Shown here: piece by piece, positions 10,393-22,440 of the stretch
How positions within the stretch are numbered: the stretch's first letter is position 1
Layout of the letters: each line of letters starts with the position of its first letter
Source: Trichosporon coremiiforme
Taxonomy: Eukaryota > Basidiomycota > Tremellomycetes > Trichosporonales > Trichosporonaceae
Direction: 5' to 3'
NCBI GenBank assembly: GCA_039545355.1
Contig: BCJJ01000004.1
Location: 868,001 to 932,000 of the forward strand
Length of the DNA stretch: 64,000 bases
Notes under the pieces: model-generated
Seen by the model: only the letters and a program-made list of their open reading frames with translations
What the model was told of the DNA's origin: nothing
Database searches by the model: none
Made by a program: the position numbers and the translations under genes

Positions 10393-13300
10393 CTATTGTA
10401 CAACGTGGAAATGGTTAGCCGAACATCTTGCGTCGCAGTTATATGCGCCGCTGTGCGTCAGTTCATCGTCTGGCAAAGAATACCCACCATCGGCAGTGGT
10501 CGTCCTTGGCCGAGGTCTTCTTCGGACTGAAGTGCGCCTTTGCACTCGTCTTGCTCTGCTTGGACGTGGTGGGGTTTAGGGGGACGGCCCAGCTCTCTGG
10601 CTCGTCTTCGGGCTCGCCCTTGTAAGAGATACACAGCTCCTCGCCTTGTCGGATGTTGCGGCGCGCAACGATAACGAGGCACGGCCGCTCGGGATGGAAG
10701 TCCTTGAAGTACGCCTGTGTCGTGGACAGGTTCGGGTCGCACGAGTGGTTGATGAAGCGCGTGAAGTTGCCTGTGTGGAACGCATCAACCGAGTACGCGC
10801 TGTACGTGCCCGACAGTAGCCCGTCTACCGGCTTGGCGCCAGTGAGCTCGCGCTCTGCCCGTTTCGCGCGCCTTCTTGTCTCCCTCGCCGTCTTGTATAA
10901 ACGCGGATCGACAAACTCGAGCCCTTCGGGAGGGTTGCTCATGTGCCAGCCGTCGAGGTCGAAGAGGTAGGTACGTCCCAGCTTCTCGTACTCTATACCG
11001 CGGGACTCGGCCTCGGCGTCGGGGATCATCTCGCCCGCATATACGCCGATAAATTGTCCGCGCGGGATATCAGTCTTCGCTCGGACACCCCATCCCTTGT
11101 ACGCCTGAAGTCAGTCCAAGAGCTGCTGCCAAAAACTTACTGTCTTGAACAGCTCGACGGGGACCTTTCTTCCTCGCGAGATGACACGGTTCAAGCACTC
11201 AGGCGGGCACCCGCAAGTCTCGGAACACTCCCAGATCGCACAGCCCGTGTTCTTCACGCGCTCGTTCTCGTCATAAGCGAAGCCGGAGAGGCCGGAGAGG
11301 TTGTAGAAGTAGAGCTCCTGGCGCTTGACGCAGCTGCAGGTCGTCGAGTTCGGATCGCAAGGCCCTTCACAGTCGCACCCCGTTCCGAGCTCGGGGTCCG
11401 GGACGCCCTCGTGGTACAGCATCTCGTTGGAGTAGACGAACTCAAACGCTGGCGGCTTGCCGGGGTTGTCGACCTTGTTGACGACGCGAATCTCGGGCGC
11501 GAAGGGCTCGTCGTGCGCTGTCGCTTGCCCAATGTAGCCTGAGAAGACTTCGCACTGCAGCTCTGGATTGCTGGTGAGGTTGCGCATGACAATGTTATAC
11601 TCGACGATCTCGTCGCCGACCTCGCGCCGCGCTTTCCCTCGCAGTCCTTCGGGGGGTTGCTCCAGCCGTCGGGCAACGCCAGTGATAGGCACCGCCTGAC
11701 CGCCGAAGGGGACGACAACAGAAGGCTCCTTCGGAGGATCGGGCCCAAGGATGACATCGATGCTCCGCCCCGGATTATTGAGGACGTTGCTGATGTACTC
11801 CTCGGTGTCGCCCGGAGGCACCTCAATGACAGGACGCGTGACCGTGTCGTCTTCTGACTCCTCGCCATCGTCCTCGGGCGTCCGAATGACGTCCCCGTCC
11901 TCGCTCGTTGATGACAGATTGCCCTTGTGTGGGCGCAAAGCTGGGAGCTGGAAGCCGGAGGCATCGTCATCGGCCTTCTCCGCGCTCTCCTCGCTTTCTC
12001 TCTCGTCCATCTCGACGTCGAGTTGGGCAGGCGGAGGAATTCGATCTCGCTCGGGAGCTGCCTGAGCTGCTGTCGGGCTGCTCTGACCAGCGACAGCCGG
12101 TTGAACAGGTGGAGGGAGGTCGGGGGAAGGTGGATCAGGGGCTCCACTCGACATACGATCGGCCACCGACGTCTCAACTGCTCTCTGCGAAGCGAACGGA
12201 ACCAGACTCGGCAACTGCAGGTCGTCGACGGCATCGACGAAGTCGTCGTCATCATCATCCGGTAGCGCTGCTGGCGGTGACGAGGGTTGTGGTGGTGAGC
12301 CAGCGGCCATCTCGGTGTCGCCGGGGTCCGGAAAGACTGGCGCCTCGTACTCCTCCTCAACTTCCGGTGACGCTCGCGCGCTCTCCGGAGCCACTGGTGA
12401 CACGCTCGCTGGTTGTGCAGGGGATGGGGTCGGCTCGGTGTTCCAGCTTGGTCCCGCCTTCGCTGGTGACGGTACGGCTGGCGGGACGGGTGATGCCGGG
12501 GAGTCACGAGAAGATGATCGCTGAGGAGACGAAGCTGCGGACGCAGACCGCTGGGCAGCAAACGCGGCCAACATCTTCCTTCCGCCAACACTCTTGCGTG
12601 CCGTCGTCTTGGCCACGTTAGGGCGAGACTTCTTCGGCGCCGGCTTTGTCGGTGTGGGCTCCGCGTCGGAGGGGACAGAATCTTCCTTCCCTCGCTTCCT
12701 TTGTAAGGAGGGGTTGGGAATGAGAGGCTCTGGGTTGCCCCAGCCGCCGGGCGCAACGGGTGGGGGCGCAGCCTTCGGTGGCGGGTTGGTCACGATGGAC
12801 GCTGGCTTCGGCGGCTTGGCAATCAGAGGCTCGGGGTTGCCCCAGCTCCCCGGCGGTGGTCCAGACGGTCCCTTGACCTTCTCCTTCTCTGGCGCCTTGT
12901 CCTTCGTCCTCGGCTTGGCCGGAATCAGCGGTGCCGGGTTAGACCACGACCCTGCTCCGTGTGTATCCTTAAACATATCGGAGAGTTTGCGCTGCTTCGA
13001 GTCAGAGCCGGGCTTTGCCTTGGGCGTCTGTTGAGTTGAGGGGGTACGGGGCTTCTGAGACGGCGTCTGCACTGAGGGTTTTCGAGTGGACGACGGCCCT
13101 GCGGTCGGCGTCGCTGGTGACCGGACGTCATTATCAGAGTCGACCGTCAAGTCGACGGAGCCTTTCGCCGGCGATGAGGAAGACGGCTTACGCGCGCGCG
13201 CCCCTGTCGTCAGCTTCCGCGGCTAGTGTAAGCACTTACCAGTCTTGGGCGTGCCGCTCTTGGACTTGGACCGGTGAACATTCTGGCTGCTATTCAGAAT

Positions 13301-13537
13301 GTCTGTGAGCGAGATGTCCGAGTTGTTCGATCCGCGCGAAGCGTCAGAGGCATAGTCGTCTTCAGTCGCCTTCTGCTTGCCCTTCCGATTTGATGAAGGC
13401 GCCGACGGCCGACGCTGCTGAGCCGAGCGCGGGGGCGGCGGGGCTTCCTCGTCGGATGACGAGAGACAGATTGGGTCCTCCGCGTTCCCTGTTGTCAGCT
13501 TAGAGAGCAGGCCGAACACGGCTCCGAGGCCGCGCAT
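10393..13537 (-). CDS. CLR4: Histone H3K9 methyltransferase, SUV39/Clr4 family (pre-SET, SET, post-SET)
   Basis: About 1,000 residues. Exon 1 starts at ATG 13535-13537 (MRGLGAVFGLLSKL); a long second exon runs to about 11142. The first two thirds are disordered, Pro/Ser/Asp-rich and show no chromodomain. They carry three copies of a G-x-W-x-N-P-x-P-L-I motif. Then come the Cys-rich pre-SET (GTGCDCEGPCDP ... CSCVKRQ ... ETCGCPPECLNR), the SET domain (KGWGVRAKTDIPRGQFIGVY, catalytic RFINHSCDPN, ELCISYKG) and a post-SET CRCGAYNC that appears only when the last intron (GTGGGT donor, GAACTGACGCACAG end, near 10450-10480) is removed; stop 10393-10395. Expected to make heterochromatic H3K9me marks. 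Confidence 0.85.
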
Positions 13538-14012
13538 CGCGATGCTGGGGTGGTGTGGTGATTCAGGCGAGGAGGGAAGGCACACGAAAGGTGGAGGTGA
13601 TGGAAGGCGGAGTGACAACCTTGGCACTGCACTCGATTCGTGACGCGTATCGGCAGCGCGTTGCGAGGACAGGTATACGGCGGTGCGACATGCGACGGCC
13701 AAGCCCTGACTGGGCCGTTCGACTCTGGGCGATGCGCAACTCACCTTGGCTTGCGCGCATTGGGCCAGCGAACTGATGGTGCTGGGACAGGTGATCTTGC
13801 TGTTGTTGAGCAGCTCATGTAGCTAGCTCATGCACTGACACATCCTAACAGGGAGGGTGGCATAGTGCGCTCCAGTACAGTGGTATAGATGAGCTGTGAC
13901 ATGGACAGAAGGGGCTCAGGCACAAACAACCTCCACTCTCAGAAACCTGGACATGGCTAGGCCAGAAATCAGGATAATGACATTTTGACCTTTCACTCAT
14001 TACACTGGACAA
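13538..14012. promoter_or_regulatory. Divergent promoter region of CLR4 and RPR2-family gene
   Basis: About 475 bp between opposed start codons. No clear motif seen; short open frames are not protein-like. Confidence 0.45.
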
Positions 14013-14874
14013 ATGCCCAAGAAACCGCGCCCGCCCAAGCCCGACGGCCCCCCGCCGCTGAACAACAAGGACCACCTCGAGCGCGCAAATTATGCGATTC
14101 AAGCGAGCCTGCTCCTGCGCCAGCTCGGAGTGAATAGGGCAGGTCACGGCGACCAAATTTCAGCGACTTCGACCGCGAAGACTCCGAACGCATCGAACTC
14201 GCCCGCGTCCGTGCAGCAGGCGCAGAGCGCGCAGAGCGCGCAGAGCGAAGCCGGTCCCAGTCATGTGCCCATCGAATCGACTAGAATGAGGGACGAGCAG
14301 CCAACCACGGTGACGGCTGACGCCTCGCGGGGTACTGCGCCCGCACGGAAACGCAGGTCGAAGGGCGGCAATGAGTCGCTCGGCCATCTGTCCCGCGCAG
14401 AGGTCACGTCCATGCGCAAGTGGACTGTTCACAACCAGGTCAAGCTGTGAGTACCGCATCAGCTGCCGACGCCGTTTTTGCACAAGCTGACACACAGTGA
14501 CCCGACCGTGAAGCGATCGCTGTGCTCGTGCGGCACCGTCCTTGTTCCTGGGCTGACGGCGCGTGTGCGCGTTAAGCGTGAGTTTACTCCCCCCTGTAGT
14601 TAGGTCACCGTGTGTAAATAGCTGACTCGCAGCGTCGAAGCAGCACAAGCGCCGGCTGGTCACATCGTGCCTCCAGTGCGGACACAGCAATTCGGTCCCG
14701 ATGGTGAAATCGAACTGGTCGAATCGCGAACGAGCTGCGCCGATCGAACCCGTTGCGGAAGACGCTCAGCAGCAGCAAGGATCCGCTCCGGAGGAGAAGA
14801 TCGAAGGTCACGTCATGTGGGCCGGTGGGGAGCGCATCACCGGCTGGGGAGAGGTCTCAGCGGCGGCTCAGTAG
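14013..14874 (+). CDS. RPR2: RNase P/MRP protein subunit, Rpr2/Rpp21/Snm1 family
   Basis: Three exons (14013-14446, 14498-14577, 14633-14874) sum to 756 nt, 251 residues. The N-terminus is Pro/Lys-rich (MPKKPRPPKPDG), followed by the family helix HLERANYAIQASLLLRQLG and, after a Gln/Ser/Ala linker, HLSRAEVTSMRKWTVHNQVK. The zinc site has one pair in SLCSCGTVLVPG and a second in SCLQCGHSN, with the basic stretch KQHKRRLV between. This fits a nuclear subunit binding RNase P RNA for pre-tRNA 5' processing. The family also contains the MRP protein Snm1, so the exact orthologue is less sure than the family. Converges on KEX2 with about 150 bp between stops. Confidence 0.83.
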
Positions 14875-15021
14875 AGACATAGAAGCTTGCGGCAGCATGT
14901 TGTATCATAGTGTATCAAAAATTCATCGATGCCTGTCTAGTGTCCATTGCGAGTACATTCTAACGGTACAGCAGGATGCGTATCTATTGGTTCTGTGCAA
15001 GAGGGGGAAGGGGGAGAGTGC

Positions 15022-17865
15022 TTAGTCTCGTCGCACGTCGTCGGCGGCGTCTTGCCAGCTCGAGCTCGAGCCTGCGCTCTCGCCATGCGGCGTCGAGGGT
15101 CCATCGTCATCGCGGTATGCCGGGGGCTGGTCGTCGTCACGAGCCTTGTCGCTGTCCTCGTGGGAGAGCTTGCCACTCGTTCCGCTGCCAGACGCCTGAG
15201 GCTCATCGTCCTCGAGGAACGAGTCGTGATAGCGGAGGGCGGCACGCTCGTCGTCCGAGTCATCGTCGCTCGGCCCGTCACCGAAGGCATCGTACAGCTC
15301 CTTCGCCTCCTCGGCACGGCGGTCGCGGCCGATACCGAGACGCTGGCGGCTACGCTCCATGAAACCGAGAGGAACCTCCTCGGCGACAGGGGCGTAGGCG
15401 GCACGGTCGAGGCCGAGACGAGAGCGGCGGCGACGGTTGCGAACGAAGAAGAGAGCGCCGACACCGACTGCAGCGACAACAACAACAAGGAGAGCGCCGC
15501 CAACCCATCCAGGGTGCTCCTTAAGCTTGTCCATGCCGTTGAAGACGCCCTCATCGGCCTTGTTCTCGCCCGGAAGGTTGGAGGGCCTGTTGCCGCCCGA
15601 AGGAATGACTTCTCCGTGGTCGCCAGGAAGGTGATCGGTGGGCTTAGGCTTGCTAGGCTTGGGCATGTTCTCCGATCCCGTGAGCTCCTCATCGATCTCA
15701 CCCGCCTTAGCGGGCGACCATTCAGTGGCGATGCTGGGGTCCTTGACCTCACCCCAAAGCTGAAGAGCCCACGCAACGAAGCGTCCGCGGGCTCCACCCT
15801 GGTCCTTGACGGTGATGGTCCAGTTGCCAATAGGGTTTTCCTCCCAGTGCTTCAGTGTCATGAACTTCCAACCGTTGAAACCGGTTCCGGCCGCGTCGTA
15901 GCGACGGGGACGAGCCAGGACAGACTCCTTGCCGCTCGGGGATGTAAGGATGACTTCGACATCTCCGCGACGCTCGTGCTCGATCCAGACGCGGACAGTA
16001 ACGTGCTCGAGAGTCTCGAAGTTCTCGTTGTTCACCATCTCCTGGGTCACCTCGTAGGTGCTCGAGACACCCTCCTTGGTGATGAAGGAACCATTGGGCT
16101 GAGGTCCGGGCACATCGACATCGACAGTGCTGGAGGGGGTGTCGTCCGAGCTGTCCACCTCGTCATTGCCGCTCTCACCGTCACGACGGACGACCTGACC
16201 ATCGGAGGCGCCGTTGTCCTCGGCAGGAGCGGAGGGAAGGGGAGGGGCCTCGGTGAAGGGGAGCTGGATCCTGGGAGAGTCGAACCACGCCTGGGGCTTC
16301 ACGAGCTTCCAGTCGCGGCAAGCCTCAACAAAGATACCGGCATCAATCTTTCCGTAGCCGTCTGTCTGGTCAGCCTCTCCTTCTTGAAAGAAGCTTGTCA
16401 TAGAAACATACACTTGTAGGAATACTTCCTGCCGGTAGCAGTCGTGTCCCAGTCCTCGTCGTCGGGGTTGATCATGACAGCAGTGCGGATGAGAAGGTGC
16501 TGGACGTCACGCCAGCCCAGCTCCGGGCGGACCTCCAAAGCCAGAGCGAAAACACCAGCCATGAGAGGAGCGGCCGCGGAAGTGCCTCCGTGGTTGTGAG
16601 CGCACTTTCCTTGGCCACGATCGGTCGTGTGCTTAGAGTTAGCAATGCAAAGTTTTCGTGAGACTCACAATGTAGTTTAAGGAACCGGAGGAAGGCGCAA
16701 CGATCATCATGGCCGAACACATCTCGGAGTAGTAGGGGTGGTTGCCGGCATGGTCGTAGGCGCCGACAGTGACGGAGAAGATCGAGTTCGTGTATCCATC
16801 GAAGTTGCACTGGTCACCGGCGCCGCCACCGTTGCCGGCCGCGAAGACGAACAGAGAGCCCTTGCCCCCGCGACCCTTCTGGACACCGTTGACAATGGAC
16901 TTCAGGATGATACCGTTGGGAGCCTCCATGCTCTTGCCGTTGTCAGGGGGTCCCCAGGAGCAAGAGAAAATGTCGTTCTTCTGGTACTCGAAGTTGAGCG
17001 CAGCAGCCTCATCGGCATCCGTAATCGATCCAGACAGGATACGGACACCGGCGATCTTGGCGTTGTATGCGACGCCGACACCACACGCATCGTTGACACC
17101 GGCGGCAACCTCACCGGCGCAACGTGTGCCGTGCTGGTCGTCATTGAGCCGGGGGGTAGGGAGGTTGGTGTGATCGTTGAAGTCCCAAGAGCCCTCGGCA
17201 AAGAAGTTGGCCTTGAGGTCCTCGTGCTCGTGGTCGAGCCCATCGTCGACAACCACAACGGACACGTTGCGGCCCGTTATACCTTGCGTCCACAGACCGG
17301 TAACGTTCAGCTCCCATTCCTTGCTCTCGGGGTTCGCGATGTGCCATTGCTGGTTGAGCATTGGGTCTTTGAAGCCCATCTGGTTCTGCAGATACTGGAG
17401 CTCGGAAGTGTCTCGGGAGTCCTCCACCTCCCAATCCACGACGGCATCGGGGTCACCCTGATCCCGCATGTCCCAGTTCTTGAAGCTGCGAGGTCCACGT
17501 TTCAACTTCATGTGTGCCGGAGTGAGAACGCGCTTCACACGTTTTCGGGGTTCGAGGCGGGTGACTGAGGCGACATCGGGCGCTCGTCGGGAGTGGAACC
17601 GTGACTCTACCGGGTCCTGACCCATGCTGCGGACGGAGAGTCCACCAGCACGGCGGACGATCCAGTGGTCGTCAAGCTCGCCGACACGTTCGACGAGCTC
17701 GGCGCCGAGAGACCTTGCTGCCAGCGCGGCGGCCTCTTCAGTGGAGGATTGCGGGAGTTCAATGGTGTAATAAGAGTGAGTGTCGTATGTTCGCTTGTGC
17801 GGTTGAGATGAGGATGCGGCGGCGCCTAGGGCGAGCAGTGGCAGCGCCGCTGAGAGGAAGAACAT
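15022..17865 (-). CDS. KEX2: Kexin, Golgi Kex2-type proprotein-processing serine protease
   Basis: Three exons (17865-16669, 16631-16412, 16361-15022) sum to 2757 nt, 918 residues. A signal peptide ([17 protein letters not shown]) and propeptide with dibasic sites (RKRVKR, MKLKR) lead into the subtilisin-like domain. Catalytic residues are visible: Asp in [14 protein letters not shown], His in [11 protein letters not shown], oxyanion Asn in [17 protein letters not shown] and Ser in [13 protein letters not shown]. The P domain follows ([19 protein letters not shown]), then a Pro/Asp-rich stalk, one membrane helix ([20 protein letters not shown]) and an acidic cytosolic tail. The donor of intron 2 is placed after AAGT so that [10 protein letters not shown] is restored. 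It cleaves after Lys-Arg in the late Golgi, maturing secreted proteins. Confidence 0.92.
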
Positions 17866-18788
17866 GGTGAACGGGCGACGTGAGCCAGCGCAGGCTCTGT
17901 TCGTTTTAAAGAAAGGAAGAATGCGAAGGAGACGATGAAGAAGTGTGGGCAAGGGAGAAGAGTGTTGAGGGGAGTGAGATGTAGAAATCTTGGCAACGCA
18001 TGCATCGACATGGTTGTCCACTGCCTGCGGGGTCTGCGGGCTGGCTGCGGGCCACGGGCCACGGGTAGCGATGCGTGGCACGGGAGTTAATTCAGTCTGA
18101 TATGTGAACTCGTGCCTTAGATTATGGACCGGCTTTAACGAGACGATTATCTGTCGTGCACTGCTTCCCCATTGCAGCGCACTGCTGTGAAAGCTCCAAG
18201 CATGCCCGCTTCCCCTCGCAGACGATAACGCTTTATAACAGGTGACGACAGGTGAATGCGTGTCGGGCGCTGCTTGTGGAAGGCTGGCTGCCGAGGTGCT
18301 CACGCGGGCTGGGATATTTCACCGATGATTTGCGGTGCTGACCGGTGCTACGTCCACCTGAAACGCAGGCGCGGAACAACCGCTAGCATTTCAGATTTCA
18401 AGGGAAGTCACCGCAACGACAGCACTGGGCGTTTCAGCAGCACCGATTGCTAACAACATGGCATGCTCAAGAACTTTACCAAGTGCGAAATCAGGCGCGA
18501 GCGGCGTGTGTTGGACTGCTCTTCCTCGCACGCTCGCTATCTCCCAACACATGCACATGAGGATCCCTGTAAGCCCTGTAGAAGATGTTCAGGGACCACC
18601 AACGCGTCCTTTGTTTTCGTGTGACTTGCCACCCCAGCCAACAGACCGCCACTCCCGGCGATTGGCCAGACTCCGCCACGTGGAAAGTGTTGCCACTCAA
18701 GGATCTCGAAGTGCATGTCGCTTCATGCCTCGACAGACTAGTATCTTGACATCACCGCGGAGCAACCACTGCTCGTAACCAAAACATC
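17866..18788. promoter_or_regulatory. Divergent intergenic region of KEX2 and PRP45
   Basis: About 920 bp between opposed start codons. No conserved ORF found; the larger open frames are short and of mixed composition. Confidence 0.5.
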
Positions 18789-20652
18789 ATGGCCGCTCTT
18801 GCTCGGTAAGCTAGCCGTGATCTACCATCAGCTGACAATAGTGCTCTCCCGCTTCCGGTGCACACGACGGTCGAGGAGGTCGACGATACCCCACTCCTGC
18901 CCGCCGCGCCCTCGGCGAACATCCCTCCGTATGGCAAGCGCAAGGGATGGAAACCCAAGGCTGCTGCAGACTTTGGAGATGGAGGAGCGTATCCTGAAGT
19001 AAGCTTGTGAACTGTTTCCTGTAGCTGACCTTAGTGCCATGTCGCGCAGTATCCCCTGGAGATGGGACGCAAGAAGGTAAGCTACCTCAACACGATTGCG
19101 GCTAACAACAGCCCTCTGCTGGCAACACTGTTGCTCTGCAGGTAGACGCCGAGGGGAATGTGAGGTACGATGCGATTGCTCAGCAAGGAAGGGCCGCTGG
19201 AACGCGGGTTCAGTCGAGCTTCAAAGGTAAGCACACCATGGTTAGTGCGGGCTGACACGAGACCTCGTTCCGATTGCGAACAGGACCGATCTCACGGACG
19301 ACGACCGCGCGATGATCCGACCGGACGCTGCTGCCATTAACGAGGTCACGGAGAGGACGAAGGCAGCTCTTGAGAAGATTACGAATGGCAAGATCAAGGC
19401 CGCCCAGCCGAAGCACGTCCCGAAGTCGAACAACGACGCCTCGTACATCCGCTACACGCCCGCGAACGCTGGTGCGGAGGGCAAGCAGCGCATCATCAAG
19501 ATGACCGAGGTGCAGGAGGACCCGCTTGAGCCGGCGCGCTTCAAGCACAAGAAGTTGCCTCGTGGGCCGGGCTCCCCGCCGGCGCCTGTCATGCACTCGC
19601 CTCCCCGCGCCCCGACAGCCCAGGAGCAGAAGGACTGGATGATACCGCCTTGTATCTCCAACTGGAAGAACAACCACGGTTTCACCGTTCCCCTGGACAA
19701 GCGTCTCGCCGCGGACGGACGAGGACTGCAGGATGTGCACATCAACGACAACTTCGCCAAGTTCTCCGAGGCGCTGTACGTTGCCGACCGTCATGCCCGC
19801 GAGGAGGTCCGCGCTCGTTCGCAGATGCAGCAGCTGCTCGCGCAGAAGGAGAAGACTCAGAAGGAGGAGAACCTGCGCCTCATGGCCCAGCGTGCCCGCG
19901 AGGAACGGAATGGCGGTCCCTCTGGATCTGGCGGCGACCGGATCGCCGGAGGCGCCGCCCCCGCCAAACTCGGCATGGGTCTCGGTGGTTACGGCAGCGG
20001 AAGCGACTCGGACAGCGACGCCTCGGATGCTTCGGACGCCGAGTCTGACGAGGACGAGGCTGCCATCCGCGAGCGTGAGGCCGTCCGTGCTGAGAAGAGG
20101 AAGGAGCGCGAGAAAGAGCTGCGCATGTCGAACATGGGCTCGGAGCAGCGTGCGAAGATTATCGCGCGCGAGGCGAACCGTGACATCTCGGAGAAGATTG
20201 CCCTTGGCCTCGCGAAGCCGTCAGCGTCGAAGGAGACGCTCCTCGACTCGCGTCTGTTCAACCGCGAGTCCCTCTCGACCGGCTTCGGCGGCGACGACTC
20301 GTACAACGTGTACGACAAGCCGCTGTTTTCCGGCTCGTCGGCGGCTGCGGCGATCTACCGTCCCGCGACGAACAGTGGTGGCAACGACGAGGCCTTCGGT
20401 GGCGGTACCGAGGAGGGTATCCGCGCCGAGCTCGACAAGGACCGCTTCCAGCTCGGCAAGGGCAAGTTCGAGGGCGCGGACCCGACCGAGGTGCGCACCG
20501 GCCCCGTGCAGTTCGAGAAGGACGTCGTCGTGGCGCTCGACGGCGCGGCCGACCCGTTCGGTGTCGAGCAGTTCCTCGACGCTGCCAAGCGCGGAGGCAA
20601 GCGTGCGGCCGACAGCGACGAGAGCGCGCGGAAACGTGCTCGCGACGACTAA
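18789..20652 (+). CDS. PRP45: Spliceosome and transcription factor Prp45/SNW1 (SKIP)
   Basis: Start ATG 18789-18791 in a tiny first exon (MAALA); introns follow near 18806, 19014, 19077 and 19226. The spliced protein reads LPVHTTVEE, IPPYGKRKGWKP, CHVAQYPLEMGRKK, then a long exon with DLTDDDRAMIRPD. The family-naming motif is present (ISNWKNNHGFTVPLDKRLAA), as is FAKFSEALYVADRHAREEV. A charged coiled-coil part with Asp/Ser-rich patches follows, and the stop is at 20650-20652 (KRARDD). SNW proteins sit in the NineTeen-related part of the active spliceosome and link to transcription. Length and order match the family. No neighbour lies downstream for almost 14 kb. Confidence 0.92.
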
Positions 20653-21306
20653 GCGGCATCTGCTTTCTTCCGCTCCTCTATTCTCCGCTTCACATGAGGC
20701 AAGGGCATATAATTGCTGCCCTTCGCCTCGCTCTCTGTCCACGATGAAAGTGATGGGCTCCAGTAGTTCCAGATCCTCGCGGGCGCAGGTCTCTTCGCAT
20801 TCATCCTCATTATCTTAAACACATGCAACTGGCTTCTCGCCAGCTGTCTCCTTTCCGTAGGTTTTTTAGAGCATACACCAAACAAAACGTAGCAAAATTC
20901 GTCCAGCAGCGCGATGTATCACCCAGTGTACCACCTATTTGCCATCTCTTGTTCTCTCTCTGTCCTTCTTTCCCTTCTCGTATCGTGCAGCGCCATATTC
21001 CTGTTCAATCCCCATGCGGGGAAGCTTTTTGATAGTACCTCTACGCAACGCCTCCGGACAGCGACAGTACCTACCCTCGGCGCCGCGATAGTTCCTAGAC
21101 TAGGCTATTCGGCGTAGCGTCGGGCCTCGAGCCCCATCACTGTGTTAACGAGCACGAGTATCGCAGTTCGGGTTTCGCAGATAATTTTCTTAGCGGCAGC
21201 ACAATGCCAGCCACACCTTCGGCCATCCATGAGTAACGCCATAGCGTGCGCGCCAACGCCACTTAGCGCCCTTGTACTAATCACGGTGTTCCTCGAGGTC
21301 CCTCAA

Positions 21307-21355
21307 CGAGGAGACTCTGAGGAAAGGAAACGAGGAGACTCTGGGGAAAAGGAAA
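21307..21355. repeat. Two-copy tandem repeat of about 24 bp
   Basis: Two adjacent near-identical units starting CGAGGAGACTCTG and ending GGAAA (21307-21330 and 21331-21355). It lies in the gene-poor region. Confidence 0.8.
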
Positions 21356-21527
21356 GTATGCCTGATGTACAGACGGGGATCAGGATATCGGGAGGTTCAG
21401 AGCTATCAGAGGGAGGCTCGCACTAACGTCAGTTGTCTCGCTAAGAGAAGGAGGTTGGAGTCCACGAGACTCCAGGAGTGTCGGGGGTGTCAGACACTTG
21501 GTGGTCAGCGAAGCGAGTATCTTTCCC

Positions 21528-21545
21528 CTAGCGCCATGGCGCTAG
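21528..21545. repeat. Perfect 18-bp palindrome
   Basis: CTAGCGCCATGGCGCTAG reads the same on both strands. It could be a dimeric protein-binding site or chance; no gene start lies beside it. Confidence 0.85.
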
Positions 21546-22426
21546 TGTCAGTACAATTAGTGCATATTCCAGACCACCACCTATCGTTCTCGGCGTTGAC
21601 ACGCGCTGGACGCCGATGTACTGTACCGGGGTATTCGGCGATGTTTCACTGCGTACTTTGGTCGCGCTCACGGACATTGGCGAAATGGCGCTAACGCATT
21701 CTGATCTCCTGACGAGCACGCGCTCGGCGCTAAGTACTGGGAATGTGTACATCTGACGAGACGCTGTGAGATGGACGACGCCTCGTACGCCTCGTACGCC
21801 TATCATTGCGCAATTTCCGCAGCCATGGAACAGCTAGTGCAGAACCAGCCAGGAGTAGAGTCTGGAGTTCACATTGCAGGCGCAGCCTGTGGTGACCAAC
21901 CGACGCACTCGCTCGCGGACTTTGCTCCGCTGGTGGAGCCTGGAATCGGTCACTTGACCTGGATGTATGTCAGGACGCCTTCACGCCTCTGCCTTGCCCT
22001 CCATCCTGTTGTTTCCCTTTCATGCTCTTGTTCCGTGACGGAGGTCAGTTAGCATGCAGGGGATCTCGTCTCGTCTCGAAGAGATGAGGGTGGGGGTGAC
22101 GAGGAGGCGTCGAGGCCGTCGGACGCGGGCGATTCGGACGAACGTGTCCTTGCTGCACTGCTGTCCTCGTTCCCAGATCAGCACATGACATGTTCCTTCG
22201 CCGCATTTTCGGAGCTTCGGTCCGCCCTCTCCTTCCTTTGGCCCAGCCTCCCGCTCTTGCGCTTCCGCACCGCTCAAGACGGTCAGCTGTGATCCAGTTC
22301 CCAGGTCCGGACCGGCGCGATCTGCCCAGGCCCGTGGTGTGCATCGCATCAGTCAGCTGAACTCTGAACTCTGGTGCAAGGAACGACGAAGCTGCAGTGG
22401 GAAGAAAAAGGAGATGCGGAGGCAAC

Positions 22427-22440
22427 AGAGAGAGAGAGAG
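22427..22440. repeat. (AG)n microsatellite
   Basis: Seven AG dinucleotides in a row in the gene-poor region, followed by TGAGAG. Confidence 0.85.

Noticed and set aside
11254..12756. 500-codon open frame on - within CLR4
   Set aside because: Out-of-frame shadow, Arg/Ser/Thr-rich, while the adjacent frame gives the pre-SET domain.
13497..13537. Intron in the first exon of CLR4 ending CTAAGCTGACAACAG
   Set aside because: It looks like an acceptor, but the only donor (GTGTTC) gives a 31-nt intron that breaks the frame; reading through keeps it.
14947..16419. 490-codon open frame on + opposite KEX2
   Set aside because: It mirrors the KEX2 codons, has no known motif, and the - strand carries a full kexin.
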